From NCBI RefSeq assembly GCF_000308775.1, contig NZ_BAGJ01000086.1, positions 1-64,000 on the forward strand: a stretch of 64,000 bases of DNA. The letters are read 5' to 3'. Position 1 is the stretch's first letter. Every line of letters begins with the position of its first letter. Source of the DNA: Nocardia testacea NBRC 100365 (lineage in GTDB: Bacteria; Actinomycetota; Actinomycetes; Mycobacteriales; Mycobacteriaceae). The notes beneath the pieces are model-generated. The model was given only the letters and a program-made list of their open reading frames with translations. It did no database searches and had not been told where the DNA came from. A program made the translations under genes and the position numbers. Shown piece by piece: positions 24,349-33,164 of the stretch.

Positions 24349-25551
24349 CTACCGGCCGGCTTCGGCCGGCTTTTCGGTGTCCACCCCGGGTGGCGCGGGA
24401 TCTGCTCCCGGGTCCTCGGCCGGATTCGCCTCGGCCACGGCCACATCGATCTGTTCGCTGATGTAGCGGACCACCACCGCCACCACGGCGACCACCGGCA
24501 CCGCCAGGAACGCCCCCGTGATGCCGTACAAGGTGCCGCCCCCGGTGACCGCCAGCAGCACCACGACCGCATGCAGTTTCATGGTGCGGCTCTGCAGCAC
24601 CGGCTGCAGCACATTGCCCTCGAGCTGCTGGACCGCGATGATGATGACCAGCACGATGAGCGCGGTGGTGAACCCGTTGCCGACCAGCGCCACCAGCACC
24701 GCCAGCGCACCGGCGACGAACGCGCCCACCATGGGGATGAAACCGCCGAGGAAGGTCAGGGCGGTGAGCACACCCCACAGCGGTACGCCGAGCAGCACCA
24801 GCCCGAGCCCGATGAAGAACGCGTCGATAAAGCTGACCAGTGCCTGGGTGCGGATGAACCCGCCGAGCACATCCCAGACCCGCACCAGCACCTCTTCGAA
24901 ATGCCGGCCGCTGCGGCCGCCGGTGAACTTGTGCATCCACGGGACGAATTTGGGCCCGTCCTTGACGAAGAAGAAGCTGAGGATCAGCACCAGGAAGATG
25001 GTCACCAGGACGGAGGTGGCGGTGCTGACCCCGGTGAAGACACCGGAGGCGATCTGCTCGGCACTGGACTGCAATCGCGACACCACCGCGTCGACCGCCG
25101 AGTTCAGCTGTTCGTCCCGGATGTTGAGCGGCGGGCCCTGCAGCCAGTCCCGGACCGTGTTGATACCCGTGGTGGCCTTGTCGGAGAGTTCGGGTACCTG
25201 ATCCACCACCGAGGGCACGATCAACGCGATCCCGCCCGCCAGCACGCCGATGAACCCGATCAGCGTGAGCGAGGCGGCCGCGGCCGGCGGCAACCCGGCT
25301 TTGACCAGCAGACGGGTGGGCGGCCAGAGCACCGTGGAGACCACGATCGCGAGCAGCACCGGCAGCAGGACCACCCACAGCCTGGCCGCCAGGAATCCCA
25401 GCACCCAGGCCCCGGCCGCGATGGCGACGACGCACGCCGCCCATTTGGCCAGCCACCACATGCCGGACCCGAACACGTCCCCCCGGTCGGGAGGCCGCCT
25501 GGCATCGGTGGAGCGAGTGCGGTCGGCGCGGACTTCCTTCTCCCCGTTCAC
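24349..25551 (-). CDS. AI-2E-family (YdiK/PerM-like) transporter
   Basis: 400-residue polytopic membrane protein of the AI-2E transporter/PerM superfamily. Paired hydrophobic segments at about 33-75, a long periplasmic-type loop with amphipathic helix (about 115-165) and a second membrane block from about 170 with the family stretch FFFVKDGPKFVPW, FIDAFFIGLGLVLLGVPLW and GGGTLYGITGAFLAVPV. Members include sodium/proton antiporters and exporters; the AI-2 label is historical. The GTG at 25551 gives a 30-residue cytoplasmic N-terminus; no strong ribosome site is seen. The C-terminal tail is acidic and Pro-rich. Confidence 0.84.
   Translation of the reverse strand: MNGEKEVRADRTRSTDARRPPDRGDVFGSGMWWLAKWAACVVAIAAGAWVLGFLAARLWVVLLPVLLAIVVSTVLWPPTRLLVKAGLPPAAAASLTLIGFIGVLAGGIALIVPSVVDQVPELSDKATTGINTVRDWLQGPPLNIRDEQLNSAVDAVVSRLQSSAEQIASGVFTGVSTATSVLVTIFLVLILSFFFVKDGPKFVPWMHKFTGGRSGRHFEEVLVRVWDVLGGFIRTQALVSFIDAFFIGLGLVLLGVPLWGVLTALTFLGGFIPMVGAFVAGALAVLVALVGNGFTTALIVLVIIIAVQQLEGNVLQPVLQSRTMKLHAVVVLLAVTGGGTLYGITGAFLAVPVVAVVAVVVRYISEQIDVAVAEANPAEDPGADPAPPGVDTEKPAEAGR
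24355..24374 (+). terminator. Intrinsic terminator of TetR gene
   Basis: Six-bp stem 24355-24360 with 24365-24370 closed by a UUCG tetraloop on a C-G pair and followed by TTTT (24371-24374). It lies 31 bp after the TetR stop, overlapping the last codons of the convergent transporter gene. Confidence 0.65.
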
Positions 25552-25663
25552 CCGGCCAGTCTCGCACGCGCGGCCCGGTCCGGCATCGCACCGGTCCGGG
25601 CCGAACGGGTCACACCACCACGCCGGGGTTCGGGGCGGGGCGGGGTGAAATGCCCGGCGTGGT

Positions 25664-26989
25664 TCAGCGCGGGACGGTGACCTGGTCGGTGCAGCTGCCG
25701 AGCCCGTCCACGATCGAACAGGTGGCCGGCGCCCGGGTCGGCCGATAATCGCCGGGGACTCCGCCGCGCCGGGTGATGGCCGCATAGGCGTCCACGGCAT
25801 CGGTGGGAAGGCGGGTCAGGGAGGGATCGCCGAGCACATCGACGGTGTACAGCCCGAACCTCGGGGTGTAGGAACCCCATTCGTAGTTGTCGGTGAGGCT
25901 CCAGTAGTTGTACCCCATCACGTTCATGCCGTCGGCCGCCGCGCGCTGTAGCCAGTAGACGGTGTCGCGCAGGAGATCGGCGCGGGTGTAGCCGTCCGCC
26001 CGCGGGCGGCCGTTCTCCGTCGGCATCCCGTTCTCCACGATGTAGAGGGGTTTGCCCGGGAACCGCCGGGCATAGTGGTCGAGCGCGTAGTAGATCCCCT
26101 CCGATTGCAGTGGCAGGCTCCACAGTTTGCCGGGGTCCGGGATGCGGGCGAGGACGTCGGCGGGGGAGAACCCGTAGTAGTAGTCGATCCCGATGTAGTC
26201 CAGTTTCGCGCCGACGCGGCCGATGAACGCGCCGTTCACGGCGTCTTCGGCGGTGGGGATATACGCGACATTGCTGCTGACCATCGCCTCCGGTTGCACA
26301 CGGTGGATGTGGTCGTAGATCGCATTGTGGGAGTCGGCCAGCCGGTCCTGCATTGCCGGGATATCCGTGACACCGATCCCGCCGTGGCGTACCTCGTTCA
26401 TCAGGTAGGCGGCCGGTTCGTTGAAGGTGATCCACAACGGTTCGTATTCGGCGTATCGGTCGACGACCCGGTGAGCGTTGGTCAGCCAGTCCTCGACCAT
26501 CCCGGCGCGCCGCCACCCACCCCGATCGACCTGCCAGCCCGGATAGACCCAATGATCGAGGGTGAGCACGGGACGCATCCCCGCCCCGTGAATGGCCGTG
26601 ATCACCTCGTCGTAGAACCGGAATCCGGCCTCGTCCCATTCGTCCGGGCGCGGTTGCACCCGGGCCCATTCGATCCCGATCCGGTAGGCGCGGACACCGA
26701 GCTGTCGGGCCAAGTCGATATCGGACCGGTAGCGCGAGTAGAAATCGACCGAGTCGAGGTACGGGTCCTCGGTTTTCCCGGCTGCGATATACCGGGTCCA
26801 GTTGCTGTCCGGTGCATGCCCTTCGGACTGAAAGCCCGAGGACGCGACACCCCACAGGAAGTCCTCACCCAACGGCGCGACCTCGACCGGGGGAGCGGGG
26901 CGCGCGCCGGCTCGTCCGGTTCCCAGGACGACAGCGCCGGCGGCTACCGCGCTGGTGGTGAGAAATCGGCGACGGTTCACCGGGCCCAT
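25664..26989 (-). CDS. Tat-exported GH1 beta-glycosidase-like enzyme
   Basis: 441-residue glycoside hydrolase family 1 protein. A twin-arginine signal (NRRRFLTTSAVAAGAVVLG) predicts export of the folded enzyme. The (beta/alpha)8 barrel begins at FLWGVASSGFQSEG; the acid/base Glu lies in TFNEPAAY and the nucleophile Glu in IVENGMP; the late NYWSLTDNYEWGSY segment forms the sugar-binding edge. All catalytic elements are intact. A disulfide may join the two C-terminal Cys residues. Substrate is unpredicted; actinomycete members hydrolyse beta-glucosides or glycosylated lipids. Confidence 0.88.
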   Translation of the reverse strand: MGPVNRRRFLTTSAVAAGAVVLGTGRAGARPAPPVEVAPLGEDFLWGVASSGFQSEGHAPDSNWTRYIAAGKTEDPYLDSVDFYSRYRSDIDLARQLGVRAYRIGIEWARVQPRPDEWDEAGFRFYDEVITAIHGAGMRPVLTLDHWVYPGWQVDRGGWRRAGMVEDWLTNAHRVVDRYAEYEPLWITFNEPAAYLMNEVRHGGIGVTDIPAMQDRLADSHNAIYDHIHRVQPEAMVSSNVAYIPTAEDAVNGAFIGRVGAKLDYIGIDYYYGFSPADVLARIPDPGKLWSLPLQSEGIYYALDHYARRFPGKPLYIVENGMPTENGRPRADGYTRADLLRDTVYWLQRAAADGMNVMGYNYWSLTDNYEWGSYTPRFGLYTVDVLGDPSLTRLPTDAVDAYAAITRRGGVPGDYRPTRAPATCSIVDGLGSCTDQVTVPR

Positions 26990-27345
26990 CGGATCGGTCT
27001 CCTGTCCTCTGTTCGTCTCGCGGCGCTCGCCCCAGAGTAACGGCGCAGCACTGGATTCGGGCCGAACCGTTCGGATCCCCTCCAGGCGATGCGGGGCCGA
27101 CGGAAGTGGGGGACAGGCCTCACCACAGGGTGCGGCTCGTCGTGGCCGAACGGACGAATCGCATCGGCCCGGCCGAGTTGCCGAACCGTCGGTGTTCCCG
27201 GTGTGTGGCCCTACACCCGACCCCGCCTGTAATAGTTAGATATATAGATATACGCATTAAAATATTTATCGACCGAACCCGACGAGTTACCGCTACATGC
27301 AGTTGCCGGAGCGCCATGAACAGCCGCTCGGACTGATCGGAGTCC
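26990..27345. other. 356-bp gap with an AT-rich island
   Basis: No gene recognised. Bases 27231-27280 are strikingly AT-rich for this genome and include TAGATATACGCAT. A similar island with TAGATATGCGCAT lies at 33060-33115. The rest probably contains the promoter of the GH1 gene. Confidence 0.4.
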
Positions 27346-27996
27346 CTATCCGGTCATGCGGTCGGGGAGTTCGTGCGCCGTGAGGAGCAGGTGGTCGAAG
27401 CGGGTGCGGGTCTGCACTGCCACGCCACCGAACTCGATGAGGCCGTCGACGAGCTTCTCGGCCAGGACCCGCAGCTTGGTGTTGGTTTCCTGCGACCGCC
27501 ACACCAGCACATCGAACGCTTTCTCGGCCGGGATCGCATACATGGCCATCACCGCACCCTTGGCCTGTTCGATCACCGACCGTGCCTCCACGATCTCGGG
27601 CATCGCCTCGTCGATCACCTGGGTGCGGATGCTCGCCGCGGTGTCGGAGACATCGATGTAGAAGCCCATGGTGCCGATCGAGGCGCCGGACCCGTCGCGC
27701 ATCTGATCGCTCACCACCAGGACATGGTGCTCGGCACCGTCGGTATCGAGAATGCGGTGCCGCGAACAGTAGGGCCGACCGGCCTCCACGACCGCCCTCA
27801 GCACGTCGGCGACCTGATCCCGATCATCGGGGTGTTTATGCTTCAACAGCAGCTCGACGGTCAGTTCCACCTCGCCGGGGCGGTAGCCGTGCAAGGCAGC
27901 GACCTCGTCGGACCACTCCCAGCGCTGCCCGTCGGCATAAAACCGGAACCCACCCACACGCTGCGATGCAGGGCCGGGACTCGGCTGGTCGGTCAT
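27346..27996 (-). CDS. PAS-ANTAR regulator
   Basis: 216-residue protein. Residues about 15-115 are a PAS sensor domain (WEWSDEVAALHGYRPGEVELT, LLLKHKHPDDRDQV, MGFYIDVSD); residues about 130-195 are an ANTAR RNA-binding domain (VEARSVIEQAKGAVMAMYAI, AFDVLVWRSQETNTKLRVLA). ANTAR proteins stop transcription termination by binding paired hairpins in leader RNAs. It follows a STAS gene 114 bp upstream on the same strand, suggesting a partner-switch or signal-dependent antitermination unit. The targets are not visible here. Confidence 0.88.
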   Translation of the reverse strand: MTDQPSPGPASQRVGGFRFYADGQRWEWSDEVAALHGYRPGEVELTVELLLKHKHPDDRDQVADVLRAVVEAGRPYCSRHRILDTDGAEHHVLVVSDQMRDGSGASIGTMGFYIDVSDTAASIRTQVIDEAMPEIVEARSVIEQAKGAVMAMYAIPAEKAFDVLVWRSQETNTKLRVLAEKLVDGLIEFGGVAVQTRTRFDHLLLTAHELPDRMTG

Positions 27997-28110
27997 AGAT
28001 TCTTCTCGATCACCACCCCAGTATCGCCACTGCCCCGAGCAGCCGATCACGCGACCTGTGCGACGCCGGACACACAGACGGCTCGGCCGGTGGCCGGACA
28101 TACCGCGTGT

Positions 28111-28482
28111 TCACGCCTGTAGCGCCTCCTCGACGCTGTGGTAGAGCGCAAGGAACTCCTCCAGCCCGGTGATCTCGAGCGGGCGAATCACAGGCCGGTT
28201 GTGGTCGACGGCGATACGCAGAGGATGTCGGCGGTCGTCGGCAGCCCTGGCGGCTTTCAGTAGGGCGCTGAGGCCGTGGCCGCCCAGGAATTGCACAGTG
28301 GTCAGATCCAGGACACAGAACCCGCCGCGGGTGTGGTCCAATGCTGTCCGCACCGCCTGCAGCAACTGGTGGGCGGTCGCGTGATCGACCTTCCCGCTCA
28401 CCGCCACGACCGCGACGTCGCCGGCCATCCGATGAGCGATCTCCAGTCGGGAATCCGGCGACGCGTCATCGCCTTCAGTCAC
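28111..28482 (-). CDS. STAS anti-anti-sigma-like protein lacking the phospho-Ser
   Basis: 123-residue STAS-domain protein (RsbV/SpoIIAA-like). The fold is clear (VAVVAVSGKVDHATAHQLL, GGFCVLDLTTVQFLGGHGLSAL, then PLRIAVDHNRPVIRPLEITG). The canonical D-S-S/T-G phosphorylation motif reads G-G-H-G here, so the usual serine is missing. It may be a constitutively active antagonist or bind another partner. The start is a GTG with AAGGG immediately before it, too close to be ideal; a later start is possible. No RsbW-type kinase gene is nearby. Confidence 0.82.
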   Translation of the reverse strand: MTEGDDASPDSRLEIAHRMAGDVAVVAVSGKVDHATAHQLLQAVRTALDHTRGGFCVLDLTTVQFLGGHGLSALLKAARAADDRRHPLRIAVDHNRPVIRPLEITGLEEFLALYHSVEEALQA

Positions 28483-28811
28483 CCTTCAGAGCTTATCTCT
28501 CGGCGACCGGGTTTGGCAGCCTCGTCGCTCGGGTGCGAGGCTCCCGCCGTCGGCAATGGTTCGCCCTTCCTGCGAGACCACGATCTGCTCCCGGCTCGGA
28601 GGACGTCAGGAAACCCACCGGGCGGCGCGTCGGGGCACACGATCGCCAAGCCGTCCCGGACCGGGCCCAGGCGCAATCGAGGTGCAGGTTGTCGGGTCGC
28701 CGAGTTCGGCGATGCCGCCCGGCTCCCGGGGACGATGCGAGCCCCGACAGCATGACCGCCGACGCGGAATCGGACCGAGGTCCGGCCGAACTACAGCGAC
28801 TCCCTCGAGCG
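28483..28811. other. 329-bp stretch without a recognised gene
   Basis: Open frames exist on the minus strand, continuous with the broken hydrolase gene, but their translation resembles nothing I know. This may be decayed sequence. Confidence 0.35.
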
Positions 28812-29545
28812 TCAGGGTGACGTTTCGGCCGGTGGATAGCATGATCGGGTTCCGTCTCGGCGGCCGTCGTTCGGGAGGATGTCCCCGGCTCGAGAGCGGG
28901 CGAAGGGACCCGGCTCCGCGAAGACCCCATCGGCGAAGCGTTCGCCGATGAGGAGATGGGTGGCGGCATCGGGATGCAGCCGATCGGGGAGGGGTCTCGC
29001 GGCGTAATCCGCCGTGCCGTACAGGGCCGTTCCATCGAGGTAGTGCAGATTCGGATCCTCGACCGCCCGCTGTGCCACGATGCGCGCGAGTTCGGTCCGC
29101 ATGCGGGCCAGTGTCGGCCGGGTGGGGTCGTCGGGGTCGCCGTCGGCGCGGAACAGGATTCTGCCGCCGACGCTTTCGAGATGGCTCCGCTGGTGGCGTC
29201 GATACGGTGCATGACGCCGGTGGGGATGCTCGCCGCGCCGGCCGGTCGGCCGTCCACCAGCATCTCGAACACCCCTCGTGGCAACGCGAGCCCATTGCTG
29301 AAGGCGACACGGGTGGGCAGTGCATCCAGTGCGACGACGGTGGCCCGGGTCCGGAACACTACGCGCGCACCGGTGGGCTGGGCCTCGACCATCGTCAGGA
29401 ACGAGTCCTCGAATCGGCGGCGCGCGGCCGTAGGGAACCGGTGCGGCCGGACGCCGTGGGCGGTCGGCTCGAGCTCGAGTACGCCCCGCACCAGGCGGTC
29501 GTCGATCGGGGTGATCATCAGCTCGCCGCGTCCGGATACATTCAT
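28812..29545 (-). pseudogene. SGNH/GDSL hydrolase remnant, internally deleted
   Basis: The N-terminal beta-sandwich domain of a two-domain SGNH hydrolase is readable from 29545 to about 29190 (VRGVLELEPTAHGVRPHRFP, ARVVFRTRATVVALDALPT, VFEMLVDGRPAG). At about 29165-29190 the reading frame changes and only the end of the catalytic domain follows (ELARIVAQRAVEDPNLHYLD, then the DALHPDAATH-like block with LHPDAATHLLIGERFA). The middle, including the GDS nucleophile block, is missing. It is therefore a deletion plus frameshift derivative and should be inactive. The true 3' end of the homology is near 28915. Confidence 0.75.
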
Positions 29546-29768
29546 GCGGTGAGCCTCCCATCGGCGGCAGGTCGCCCGGCGACGGGGTCGGCGGCCGTGT
29601 CACCGGCGTTCTACGCTCCGAAGGTTGCCGTGGGCAGCCCGGCGATCGTGATCGGCGCGACCAGGGTGGCGCGTCGGGACCGAACGCCGGACCATTGGGA
29701 ATGGTGAGCACGGCGCCGAGCGCACCGACGACGTACACCGATCCGCTCCCCGCCGGCTGCCGCCCCGG

Positions 29769-31010
29769 TCAGCGCCGCCCACGAAAGGTGCGGCGAAGAT
29801 CGATGGTCCATCGGTCGGGGATCTCCCACGGGATGAAGTGGCCGCCGCGATCGTGGACGGTGAGGTTGACGTAGTTGTACCACCGGGCGCGGTCGCTCGC
29901 GCGAAAGTGTTCGATGCGCTGGTCGGTGCTGATACCGGGTGGGTTCTCGTACCCGACGAAGGTGATACCGGTGGGAGCCTGCACGACCGGGAGACGGTCG
30001 TGGGACGGTGTCCAGGGGTAGCGGTTGTGGTTGGCGTAGAGGCGTAGCGAGGTGCCGATGGTGTTGGTGGCCCAATAGATCGTGGCGTGCGTGAGTAGAT
30101 CGTCTCTACTGAACACAGTCTCGATATCGCCGCCGTTATCGCTCCATTTGACCCAGCGTTCCAGGATCCATGCCAGCATGCCCGCCGGGGAATCGGACAG
30201 GGCGTGGGAGAGCGTGCTGGGGGCGAGGAGATGCGCGGCCAGGTGAACAGCGAAACGCTGGTCCAGTTCCACGGTACGTGCGCGTACCTCGGCCGGCGCG
30301 TTGTCGGGAATGGGTTGTCCGCCACTGAAATCCCAGGCGCGGTCGCCGTTGAACAGGGTGAGCTTCAGTCCGGATCCGATGTGGATGGCATACAGTTCGT
30401 CGGCGTACTTGTGGCCCAGTTGCGCGGTGACCAGCGCGCCCACGTCGCATCCGGCGGCACCGTATCTCCGGTGGCCCAGCACATCGGTCATGAGCGTATG
30501 CCAGAGGTCGGCGACCTTCCAGAAGTTCAGATCCGGGCGGTTGGTCAGCGGACCGGAGAAGCCGAAGCCGGGAAACGAGGGCACGATCACGTCGAACGCC
30601 TCGGCCGGGTCGCCGCCGTGGGTCGCCGGGTCCGCCAGCATGTCGATGACCTTGGACCAGTGCCAGAATGTCCAGGGCCAGCCATGGGTGAGGATCAGGG
30701 GGGTCGGGTTCGGGCCGACGCCGGGTCTGTGCAGAAAATGTATCGGCACCTCGTCGATGACGATCTCGTAGTGCCGGTAGCGGTTGATCTCCGCTTCCGC
30801 TGCGCGCCAGTCGTATCCGTCGCGCCAGTAGTCGACGAGCTCTTGGAGGTAGCTGCGGGGCACGCCGTAGTACCAGTCCTCGTTGCCTACATCGTCGGGC
30901 AGGCGGGTGAGCTCCAAGCGGTGCCGCAGGTCGATGAGCACACTGTCCGGCACGTGGATTTCGATCGGTGTCAAGGGGAACGCCCGGGTATCGCGGGTCC
31001 TATGGCTCAC
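29769..31010 (-). CDS. Epoxide hydrolase (EHN N-terminal domain)
   Basis: 413-residue epoxide hydrolase of the microsomal type. The EHN domain is at about 12-115 (IEIHVPDSVLIDLRHRLELT, NEDWYYGVPRSYLQELVDYW, INRYRHYEI); the alpha/beta hydrolase core follows, with THGWPWTFWHW (oxyanion loop), the nucleophile Asp in GCDVGALVT and a terminal GGHFIPWE with the catalytic His. AGGAGG sits 5 nt before the GTG start. It is divergent from a MarR gene, with repeated TAACC/GGTTA half-sites between them, so epoxide or phenolic effectors may induce it. Confidence 0.88.
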   Translation of the reverse strand: MSHRTRDTRAFPLTPIEIHVPDSVLIDLRHRLELTRLPDDVGNEDWYYGVPRSYLQELVDYWRDGYDWRAAEAEINRYRHYEIVIDEVPIHFLHRPGVGPNPTPLILTHGWPWTFWHWSKVIDMLADPATHGGDPAEAFDVIVPSFPGFGFSGPLTNRPDLNFWKVADLWHTLMTDVLGHRRYGAAGCDVGALVTAQLGHKYADELYAIHIGSGLKLTLFNGDRAWDFSGGQPIPDNAPAEVRARTVELDQRFAVHLAAHLLAPSTLSHALSDSPAGMLAWILERWVKWSDNGGDIETVFSRDDLLTHATIYWATNTIGTSLRLYANHNRYPWTPSHDRLPVVQAPTGITFVGYENPPGISTDQRIEHFRASDRARWYNYVNLTVHDRGGHFIPWEIPDRWTIDLRRTFRGRR

Positions 31011-31042
31011 TCTGTCCTCCTACGCCGGTGCAACATTTTATA

Positions 31043-31079
31043 TAACCTGGTTATTTAACCAACTTATATAATCCGGTTA
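31043..31079. promoter_or_regulatory. MarR operator array and leaderless promoter
   Basis: Four alternating half-sites: TAACC 31043-31047, GGTTA 31049-31053, TAACC 31056-31060 and GGTTA 31075-31079. A consensus-like TATAAT at 31067-31072 precedes the MarR GTG by 17 nt. The array covers the gap between MarR and epoxide hydrolase, where an autorepressing MarR protein is expected to bind. Confidence 0.6.
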
Positions 31080-31089
31080 CACTGTTCGG

Positions 31090-31527
31090 GTGGACGACAG
31101 CGACGCTTTCGACGTGGACACCTTCGCCGCCGCGATCGAGGACTTCAACCGGGTCTACATCCGCATTCCGGTCCGCGAGAAGTTGCCGTTCACCACCTTG
31201 TCGGTGCTCGACACCCTGGCTCACCGCGGTCCGGTGCGGCCGACCGATCTGGCCGGGACCGAGCAGCTGACCCAGCCGGGTATCACCCAGCTCGTCGCGC
31301 GCTTGGAGCGCGATGGGCTGGTGCGGCGGCGCCGCGATCCTGCCGATGGCCGGGCCGTGATCGTGCACCTCACCGAGGCGGGTCGGCAGGTACGGGCAAG
31401 GCGGCACGAGGATCGGGTCCGCTATCTGGCTTCGATGGTCGCCGAGCTGAGCCCGGCGCACCGCCGGGCACTCGTCGCCGCATTGCCCGCCCTCACCCGG
31501 CTCGCCCGGCTGGAACGAGAGCGCTGA
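31090..31527 (+). CDS. MarR-family regulator
   Basis: 145-residue winged-helix protein of the MarR family. The recognition region (GPVRPTDLAGTEQLTQPGIT, VARLERDGLVRRRRDPADGR) and wing (VIVHLTEAGRQ) are well formed. GTG start; no ribosome site, and the TATAAT upstream suggests a short leader. It probably represses the divergent epoxide hydrolase gene and itself. Confidence 0.88.
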   Translation: MDDSDAFDVDTFAAAIEDFNRVYIRIPVREKLPFTTLSVLDTLAHRGPVRPTDLAGTEQLTQPGITQLVARLERDGLVRRRRDPADGRAVIVHLTEAGRQVRARRHEDRVRYLASMVAELSPAHRRALVAALPALTRLARLERER

Positions 31528-31553
31528 CGCCTGCGCTCTGCCGCACTCTTCCG

Positions 31554-32372
31554 CTACCTGAACGCGGCGATATTGCGCTCCGCCCAATCGTCGAAGGTGC
31601 GCGCGGGCCGCCCCAGCAGTCGCTCGATATCGGGGGCGACCTGCTGCTCGGCTTCTGTGGGCGTACCGAGTACTCCGAGTGTCGCGTCGACCACGGGTTC
31701 GGGCATGTACTGCACCATCTGTTCGCGCGCCCGGTCCCGGCTCAGTTCGGTGAACCGGACCGGTTCGCCCAAGATGTCGCCAATCGCCTCGGCCTGCCGG
31801 CGGGGGGTGATCGCCACGGGCCCGGTGAGTGTGTACGTATTTCCTTCATGCCCCGGTTCCTGCAGGGCGAGGGCGGCCACCGCGGCGATATCGGCGGGGT
31901 CGACGGCCGGAAGGCCGATATCGCCGAAAGGAGCGGCCACCTCCCGGCGGGTGCGGACGCTGTGTGCCCACTGCAGCGCATTGGAGTCGAAGTTGCCCGG
32001 CCGCAGCACGGTCCAGTCCAGGTCCGACTGCCGGATCGCGTGCTCCAGGTGAGGGGAGTGGCGTCCGGTACCGACCCCCTGTGACGACAGCAGGACGACC
32101 CGTCGCACCCCGGCCCGGCGTACCACGTCGACGACGGCATCGATATCGCCGGCGGCCAGGAAATCCGCTGCGGTGAGCAGGAACAGCGCTTCCGCGCCAC
32201 GCAGCGTGTCCTCGATGCTCTCCGGGTTGATCAGATCGGCCTGCCGGAAACGGACCCCGGCCGGTACTTCCGCTTGCTTGCGTGAGACGGCGGTGACCTG
32301 CTCCCCGGCGCCCGCCAACGTTTCCACCAGGGGCCGGCCCACGTTCCCTGTCGCTCCTGTAACCACGATCAT
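31554..32372 (-). CDS. NmrA-like NAD(P)-binding protein (first copy)
   Basis: 272-residue atypical SDR of the NmrA/QOR2-like group. Landmarks are MIVVTGATGNVGRPLVETLA, LLSSQGVGTGRHSPHLEHAI, LDWTVLRPGNFDSNALQWA, PAVDPADIAAVAALAL and the terminal ARTFDDWAERNIAAFR. It is clearly similar along its whole length to the protein at 45741-46556, so the two are paralogs under different regulators. The divergent gene encodes an HxlR protein; the arrangement resembles quinone/redox-responsive pairs such as QorR/Qor. Its reaction is unknown. Confidence 0.85.
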   Translation of the reverse strand: MIVVTGATGNVGRPLVETLAGAGEQVTAVSRKQAEVPAGVRFRQADLINPESIEDTLRGAEALFLLTAADFLAAGDIDAVVDVVRRAGVRRVVLLSSQGVGTGRHSPHLEHAIRQSDLDWTVLRPGNFDSNALQWAHSVRTRREVAAPFGDIGLPAVDPADIAAVAALALQEPGHEGNTYTLTGPVAITPRRQAEAIGDILGEPVRFTELSRDRAREQMVQYMPEPVVDATLGVLGTPTEAEQQVAPDIERLLGRPARTFDDWAERNIAAFR

Positions 32373-32417
32373 CGCGTAACTCCCGTTCTCGACTGGTCTT
32401 TCGGATGAGTCGACGGT

Positions 32418-32452
32418 ACTTTCCTGTTGCTAGTAGGTACCTAGGGGAAAGT
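32418..32452. promoter_or_regulatory. Probable HxlR operator
   Basis: Outer arms ACTTTCC (32418-32424) and GGAAAGT (32446-32452) flank an inner TAGGTACCTA palindrome, all inside the 89-bp gap between the NmrA-like and HxlR genes. Nested symmetry of this kind suits a dimeric or tetrameric winged-helix repressor. Confidence 0.55.
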
Positions 32453-32461
32453 GAGACTATT

Positions 32462-32845
32462 GTGATCGAGACCACAGCCGAGGTGGATCCCGAGCTCGCC
32501 TGCCCGATAGCGCCGGTCGTGGATATCGTCTTCAGCCGGTGGACCACGCCGATTCTCTGGACCCTCAATGAATTCGGCCGGCAACGGTTCGTGGAACTCG
32601 AGCGGCGGATCACCACGATCACGCCGAAGGTCATGACCCAGCGGTTGCGACAACTCGAGCGGGACGGCCTCATCGCGCGCACCTACTACCCGGGGGTCCC
32701 GCCGCGGGTCGAGTACGAGATCAGCGATCTGGGCAGGAGCCTGGCGCCGCTGTTCGCCACCCTGGCCGAGTGGTCGGTCAACCTCGACAAGGTCGAGGCT
32801 GCGCGACGTGCGTACGACGACCGGAAGAAAAGTGCCCAGCCGTAA
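32462..32845 (+). CDS. HxlR-family regulator
   Basis: 127-residue HxlR winged-helix protein with the family Cys near the N-terminus (ELACPIAPVVDIVFSRWTTP), then LWTLNEFGRQRFVELERRIT and TPKVMTQRLRQLERDGLIAR. HxlR proteins often sense electrophiles or quinones through that cysteine. The GTG at 32462 is preferred; an ATG 57 bases upstream would place the operator within the coding region. It is divergent from an NmrA-like gene that it probably controls. Confidence 0.86.
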   Translation: MIETTAEVDPELACPIAPVVDIVFSRWTTPILWTLNEFGRQRFVELERRITTITPKVMTQRLRQLERDGLIARTYYPGVPPRVEYEISDLGRSLAPLFATLAEWSVNLDKVEAARRAYDDRKKSAQP

Positions 32846-33164
32846 CGTCCGCTGCGAACCCGTTCTCGCCGCGGCCCCGCCTGTGTGTCCGCAGGGAAGG
32901 ACTCTCACCCCGGCTCGGGCCGGGGTGAGGACGGCAGGGTAGGGGAGTACTCGGAGACGATCGCATGCGCGCGGCAGTCCGCGCCGAACGTGATCAACCG
33001 GGAAACGAGTCGAGGCGCGCGTAGCCAGGGTATTCGGACAGTCGGCCCGGCAATGCACGGCAACGTTGAATAAGAATGATACGTAGATATGCGCATCTAA
33101 CTATATAACTCCATCCCTAAATGGTCCATTCGACACCTCCAACCACACTCCAAAAAACAAGAGA
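32846..33164. other. 319-bp gap with an AT-rich island
   Basis: No gene recognised. Bases 33060-33115 form an AT-rich island carrying TAGATATGCGCAT (with the ATGCGCAT palindrome) and TATATAAC, similar in composition and core motif to 27231-27280. Confidence 0.4.

Noticed and set aside
24226-25680. 484-codon plus-strand frame
   Set aside because: Antisense to the AI-2E-family transporter; Gln/His/Asp-rich composition typical of a shadow of hydrophobic codons.
29546-29768. Possible decayed membrane protein (YVVGALGAVLTIPNGPAF, then LVAPITIAGLPTATFGA in another frame)
   Set aside because: Two short hydrophobic pieces in different frames are suggestive but too little to call a pseudogene.
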